Origin: Acidimicrobiaceae bacterium
GTDB taxonomy: Bacteria > Actinomycetota > Acidimicrobiia > Acidimicrobiales > Microtrichaceae
NCBI GenBank assembly: GCA_003514205.1
Contig: DORQ01000263.1
Location: forward strand, 3,993-12,535
Length of the DNA: 8,543 bases
Reading direction: 5' to 3'
This document shows positions 6,068 to 8,543 of the stretch, piece after piece. Below the pieces are notes generated by a model. That model had not been told where the DNA came from, searched no databases, and was given only the letters and a program-made list of their open reading frames with translations. Each line of letters opens with the position of its first letter. The stretch's first letter is position 1. The translations under genes and the position numbers were made by a program.

Positions 6068-6532
6068 TCACGCTGACAATGCGGCAAGGAGCTTGGTCGG
6101 GGTGTCCTTCGGCGAGACTTTGTACCAATTGGCCTCGATCCTGCCGGCCTCATCGATCAAAAAGGCCGACCGTATGATCCCCATATAGACCTTTCCGTAG
6201 TTCTTCTTCTCGCCCCATACGCCGTAGGCGATTGATGCATCGTGGTCTGGGTCCGAGAGGAGTGTGAATCCGAGGGAGTACTTGGTGTCGAACTTTTCCA
6301 GCTTCGCGGGCAGATCGGGGCTAATTCCGAGAATCACTGTGTCGCCAATCTGGTCGGCAATATCGCGAAGCCCACAGGATTGGGTGGTACAGCCGGGAGT
6401 GTCGGCGCGAGGGTAGAAGTACACCAGCACCTTCCGCCCAGTGAAGCTCGATAACGTAATCTGGGCACCCTTTTGATCGAGTAGCGAGATCTCTGGCGCT
6501 TGTGAACCAACGGCAGGTGAGGTGTTCGTCAT
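6068..6532 (-). CDS. bcp: Thioredoxin-dependent thiol peroxidase, Bcp/PrxQ type
   Basis: This cytoplasmic peroxiredoxin reduces hydrogen peroxide and organic hydroperoxides with electrons from thioredoxin. The product has 154 residues, close to the ~156 of E. coli Bcp, with a thioredoxin fold. The peroxidatic site is FYPRADTPGCTTQSC: Cys48 in the TPGCT motif is the peroxidatic cysteine, and Cys53, five residues on, is the resolving cysteine typical of the PrxQ/Bcp class. Further family features are QAPEISLLDQKG near 11-22, LLSDPDH, YGVWGEK and the C-terminal RSAFLIDEAGRI. The start at ATG 6532 fits the family length. AGGGTGG ends five bases before it and could be a weak ribosome site, or TAGGGT within it could be a -10 box of a leaderless message. 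HU lies upstream across a hairpin, and the secreted paralogs lie downstream. Confidence 0.95.
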   Translation of the reverse strand: MTNTSPAVGSQAPEISLLDQKGAQITLSSFTGRKVLVYFYPRADTPGCTTQSCGLRDIADQIGDTVILGISPDLPAKLEKFDTKYSLGFTLLSDPDHDASIAYGVWGEKKNYGKVYMGIIRSAFLIDEAGRIEANWYKVSPKDTPTKLLAALSA

Positions 6533-6539
6533 GGCGGCC

Positions 6540-6545
6540 ACCCTA
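6540..6545 (-). promoter_or_regulatory. Possible -10 box of bcp
   Basis: TAGGGT fits TANNNT and ends seven bases before the bcp ATG at 6532, which would place transcription initiation at or next to the start codon. No convincing -35 is visible, because that position falls in the preceding hairpin. The same bases could instead serve as the weak ribosome site AGGGTGG. Confidence 0.25.
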
Positions 6546-6555
6546 GCCAAAATGC

Positions 6556-6591
6556 GAATGACCGTCGCACCCAATGGTACGACGGTCATTC
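6556..6591 (-). terminator. Long hairpin between HU and bcp, probable HU terminator
   Basis: The perfect 12-bp arms GAATGACCGTCG and CGACGGTCATTC enclose 12 bases. In minus-strand RNA the stem continues through a U-G wobble and three further pairs (ACC with GGU) to a four-base AUUG loop, giving 16 pairs. The plus-strand RNA would have a C-A mismatch instead of the wobble. This favours a function in the direction of HU transcription. Only a short TTTT occurs a few bases after the stem, so it is not a textbook intrinsic terminator; attenuation or RNA stabilisation is possible. Confidence 0.6.
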
Positions 6592-6625
6592 AAGACTCTG
6601 AAGCCTGCTCGTGGCAGGCAACAAC

Positions 6626-6922
6626 TCACTTAGGAGCTGGCTTGGTGCCCTTGGCAATTGCTTTGAGGGTCGCCCCTGCAGTCACCTTGACAGCCTTTGA
6701 CTTCGGCACCTTGAGGGCCTCGCCAGTCTGTGGGTTACGGCCGGTGCGAGCGGCACGGGTGACCTGCTCGAACTTGATCCAGCCTGGGATCGTGACGGCG
6801 TCCTTACCCTTCGCCACTGTCTGGGCGACAATGTCCCAGAAAGCGCCGAGCACTGCGTCGACATCTTTCTTGGAAAGGTCAGTTCGGCGTGCAATGGTCT
6901 CGACCAATTCGGTCTTGTTCAT
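6626..6922 (-). CDS. hup: HU-family nucleoid DNA-binding protein, HupA-like
   Basis: HU dimers bend and compact chromosomal DNA. The product has 98 residues. The N-terminal helices begin MNKTELVETIARRTDLSKKD. The beta-arm region contains the signature RAARTGRNPQTGEALKVP, with the Asn-Pro that intercalates at DNA kinks. The sequence IPGWIKFEQVTRAARTGR and the ending VKVTAGATLKAIAKG resemble Streptomyces HupA more than mycobacterial HupB. The long Lys/Ala-rich tail of HupB is absent; only TKPAPK follows the core. The start at ATG 6922 has a strong Shine-Dalgarno GGGAGGGG at 6937-6930, seven bases upstream. The gene follows trpA after 170 bases with its own candidate promoter and a palindrome, and ends before a hairpin, so it is probably monocistronic. 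Confidence 0.95.
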   Translation of the reverse strand: MNKTELVETIARRTDLSKKDVDAVLGAFWDIVAQTVAKGKDAVTIPGWIKFEQVTRAARTGRNPQTGEALKVPKSKAVKVTAGATLKAIAKGTKPAPK

Positions 6923-6929
6923 GTTGGTG

Positions 6930-6937
6930 CCCCTCCC
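6930..6937 (-). promoter_or_regulatory. Strong ribosome binding site of hup
   Basis: GGGAGGGG on the minus strand lies seven bases before ATG 6922. It is a near-optimal anti-16S match, as expected for an abundant nucleoid protein, and it fixes the start codon. Confidence 0.75.
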
Positions 6938-6946
6938 GGGTGCGTC

Positions 6947-6975
6947 AAGTTACAACGTTGTAACCTTAGCGCAAA
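6947..6975 (-). promoter_or_regulatory. Candidate promoter of hup
   Basis: On the minus strand TTTGCG (6975-6970) and TAACTT (6952-6947, fitting TANNNT) are separated by 17 bases. The predicted start point near 6940 would leave a leader of about 18 bases containing the ribosome site. The -35 match is modest. Most of the spacer and part of the -10 box lie in the palindrome at 6949-6964. Confidence 0.45.
6949..6964. promoter_or_regulatory. Perfect 16-bp palindrome, probable operator of hup
   Basis: GTTACAACGTTGTAAC is perfectly self-complementary (8+8, no spacer). It sits between the candidate -35 and -10 boxes of hup, where a bound repressor would block RNA polymerase. The central ACGT with a CG axis resembles LacI-family operators, but no such regulator is in the window, so the binding protein is unknown. 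Confidence 0.6.
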
Positions 6976-7014
6976 GATCGGCTCCTGTCACACATCCGTG
7001 CCTCACAAGCCAAC

Positions 7015-7064
7015 GAATTGCAGTCTTCTCCGCGATTCCAGTTCAATTCCCCGCTGAATTGCAG
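7015..7064. repeat. Direct repeat with an internal inverted copy downstream of trpA
   Basis: GAATTGCAG occurs at 7015-7023 and again at 7056-7064. A reverse-complement core CAATTC lies between them at 7044-7049. In minus-strand RNA the middle element could pair with either flanking copy; the nearer pair gives a six-pair AU-rich stem with a six-base loop. The pairing is weak, and this may be chance. Confidence 0.3.
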
Positions 7065-7092
7065 GGCACTCGATCACGAGACCGGCGACAAC

Positions 7093-7866
7093 CTAGGCGG
7101 CGTCTAGCGCGTTCCTGAAATCTGCAACCAACTTGCCTATAGCTTCGGGTGTTCCTTGTTCGATCATGGCTCGGACCACGGCTGAACCAACGATCACCCC
7201 ATCGGCGACAGCGCAGGTTTGTACTGCCTGATCCGGAGTCGAAATGCCAACCCCTACAAGAACCGGAGTTTCGGTCTGCAGCTTCAGGCGGCGCGCAATC
7301 TCCAACGCGCTTGCCGCCAATGAAGCTCGCTCGCCGGTGATGCCAAGCAGTCCAACGCCATACACAAAGCCGCGGGCCCGCTGACAGACACGATGCAATC
7401 GCTCATCCGATGCAGTCGGCGCCGCGAGCATCACCGTCTCGATGCCATGGGTGTCCGCTGCGCTGCACCACTCAGCAGACTCTTCCAACGGCAGATCAGG
7501 AAGAATTGCAGCACAAACGCCAGCTGCTTTCGCCTCGGCTGCAAAGCGTTCCAGGCCGAATCGATACACCAGGTTGTAATAGGTCATGACAGCGATCGGG
7601 ACGCCAACATCGAGTTGTCGTATTCCTTCGAGCACGTTGATTGGCGTTGTTCCCAACCGAAGTGCGTGTTCGCTTGCCTCTTGAATCACCGGCCCATCCA
7701 TCACTGGATCACTAAAGGGAATGCCAACCTCAATGGCATCAGCTCCAGCCTCAGCTGCCGCCTCAAGCATCCTGGTCCAGCCGGGGAACCCACCGGTGAG
7801 ATAGACCACCAGCGATTTCTTGCCTTCGTCGCGCCGTGCCCGCAGGGCTGTTTCGAGCGGTCCCAT
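7093..7866 (-). CDS. trpA: Tryptophan synthase alpha chain
   Basis: TrpA cleaves indole-3-glycerol phosphate to indole and glyceraldehyde-3-phosphate; indole passes through a tunnel to TrpB. The product has 257 residues, normal for this TIM-barrel enzyme. The catalytic Glu46 and Asp57 lie in IEVGIPFSDPVMDGP, matching Glu49 and Asp60 of the enterobacterial enzyme. YLTGGFPG near 22-29, PDLPLEES, the flexible loop GLLGITGER, and the phosphate-binding segments GVGISTPDQ and GVIVGSAVV are present. The start ATG 7866 shares one base with the trpB stop (TAATG), so the two subunits are translationally coupled. Nothing appears truncated. No clear terminator follows; the next gene, hup, is 170 bases away with its own control region. 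Confidence 0.97.
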   Translation of the reverse strand: MGPLETALRARRDEGKKSLVVYLTGGFPGWTRMLEAAAEAGADAIEVGIPFSDPVMDGPVIQEASEHALRLGTTPINVLEGIRQLDVGVPIAVMTYYNLVYRFGLERFAAEAKAAGVCAAILPDLPLEESAEWCSAADTHGIETVMLAAPTASDERLHRVCQRARGFVYGVGLLGITGERASLAASALEIARRLKLQTETPVLVGVGISTPDQAVQTCAVADGVIVGSAVVRAMIEQGTPEAIGKLVADFRNALDAA

Positions 7867-8543
7867 TACAGGCGATCCTTCAGTACAGCCATCATCTGGT
7901 CCACATCTTTGTCACCACGCCCCGACAGATTGATCAACACCGTCGCCCCTTCGAGACGTTGTTGTTCTCGAACCACCCATGCAAGTGCATGCGCTGATTC
8001 CAGGGCAGGAATGATTCCTTCCATCCTGGAAAGCAGCGTGAAGGCGGCCACCACCTCATCATCATGGACTGGGTGATACTCGGCGCGACCGATGTCGGCC
8101 AGGTGAGCATGCTCAGGCCCCACCCCTGGATAGTCGAGCCCTGCAGAGATTGACTGGGCCTCCTCGACTTGGCCGAACTCATCCTGCATGAGGAAGGACT
8201 TCATGCCGTGCACGATTCCGGGCACGCCCCTCCCCACTGCAGCGCCCCCTTGGGGTTCAACACCAATCAGCGTTGAGGTTGCATCCGCAAAACCGGAGAA
8301 CAGCCCGATCGCATTGGATCCGCCGCCGACACAGGCCACGACGTAGTCGGGTACCCCCCCAATCAGTTCTGCGAACTGGGAAGCGGCTTCAGTACCAATC
8401 ACCCGGTGAAACTCACGAACCATCCACGGGTAGGGGTGAGGCCCCATGACCGAACCAAGGCAGTAATGGGTGCCTTCGACAGTAGCGACCCAATCCCTCA
8501 TTGCTTCGTTGACGGCGTCTTTGAGCGTCCGACTCCCCGAGGA
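7866..8543 (-). CDS. trpB: Tryptophan synthase beta chain, C-terminal 225 residues (5' end outside window)
   Basis: TrpB is the PLP enzyme that joins indole and serine to make tryptophan. The frame is open to the right edge of the window, so about 225 of the usual ~400 residues are present; the catalytic lysine lies outside. Visible landmarks are [17 protein letters not shown] at the edge, [16 protein letters not shown], the PLP phosphate-binding loop [24 protein letters not shown], the C-terminal [12 protein letters not shown], and SGRGDKD, whose serine contacts the PLP ring nitrogen. The gene ends with TAA at 7868-7866, overlapping the trpA ATG by one base. The rest of the trp operon presumably lies to the right. 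Confidence 0.97.
   Translation of the reverse strand, partial: SSGSRTLKDAVNEAMRDWVATVEGTHYCLGSVMGPHPYPWMVREFHRVIGTEAASQFAELIGGVPDYVVACVGGGSNAIGLFSGFADATSTLIGVEPQGGAAVGRGVPGIVHGMKSFLMQDEFGQVEEAQSISAGLDYPGVGPEHAHLADIGRAEYHPVHDDEVVAAFTLLSRMEGIIPALESAHALAWVVREQQRLEGATVLINLSGRGDKDVDQMMAVLKDRL

Noticed and set aside
6533..6589. Longer bcp with a start at ATG 6589
   Set aside because: That ATG lies within the hairpin stem, and the extension would add 19 residues not found in the Bcp family.
7040..7064. tRNA T-arm-like sequence GTTCAATTCC downstream of trpA
   Set aside because: The flanking bases do not form a T stem, and no acceptor, anticodon or D arm can be built around it.
1..8543. CRISPR array, toxin-antitoxin pair or phage-defence module
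   Set aside because: No regularly spaced repeats, and all confident genes except the coiled-coil protein and the secreted pair are known housekeeping families.

Overview
The window is chromosomal DNA of an actinobacterium with moderately high GC. The evidence is a REC-ANTAR regulator of the PdtaR type, a DNA polymerase I whose proofreading residues are degenerate, and a HupA-like short HU protein. The order trpB-trpA ... pdtaR-polA also matches, as far as I remember, the order of these genes in Mycobacterium tuberculosis. Acidimicrobiia or a related uncultured lineage is a guess, not something the sequence proves. All confident genes are on the minus strand, so the region is read from right to left.

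Reading with transcription: 8543-7093 holds the 3' part of trpB overlapping trpA by one base, which are the two subunits of tryptophan synthase. A 170-base gap follows with a promoter, a perfect 16-bp palindrome and a strong ribosome binding site for a HU-family nucleoid protein (6922-6626). A hairpin with 12-bp arms separates HU from a Bcp-type thiol peroxidase (6532-6068). Next come two tandem paralogs (5974-4739 and 4598-3369) of a secreted, probably lipid-anchored, cysteine-containing protein of unknown function. A 152-base gap with a 9+6+9 inverted repeat and a possible plus-strand micro-ORF leads to tRNA-Leu(CAA) at 3216-3131. Only two bases after the tRNA CCA end an ATG opens a small coiled-coil protein (3128-2838). 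It overlaps pdtaR (2838-2221), and polA follows after 46 bases (2174 to beyond the left edge).

Functionally this is mostly housekeeping: tryptophan synthesis, chromosome organisation, peroxide detoxification, tRNA, signal-responsive RNA-binding control and DNA repair synthesis. The accessory element is the pair of secreted proteins. I found no mobile element, CRISPR array, toxin-antitoxin pair or clear defence system. The points most worth a second look are the duplicated secreted family, the tRNA-Leu/coiled-coil/pdtaR/polA arrangement, and the palindromes at the tRNA and HU promoters. No gene-free stretch exceeds 300 bases.
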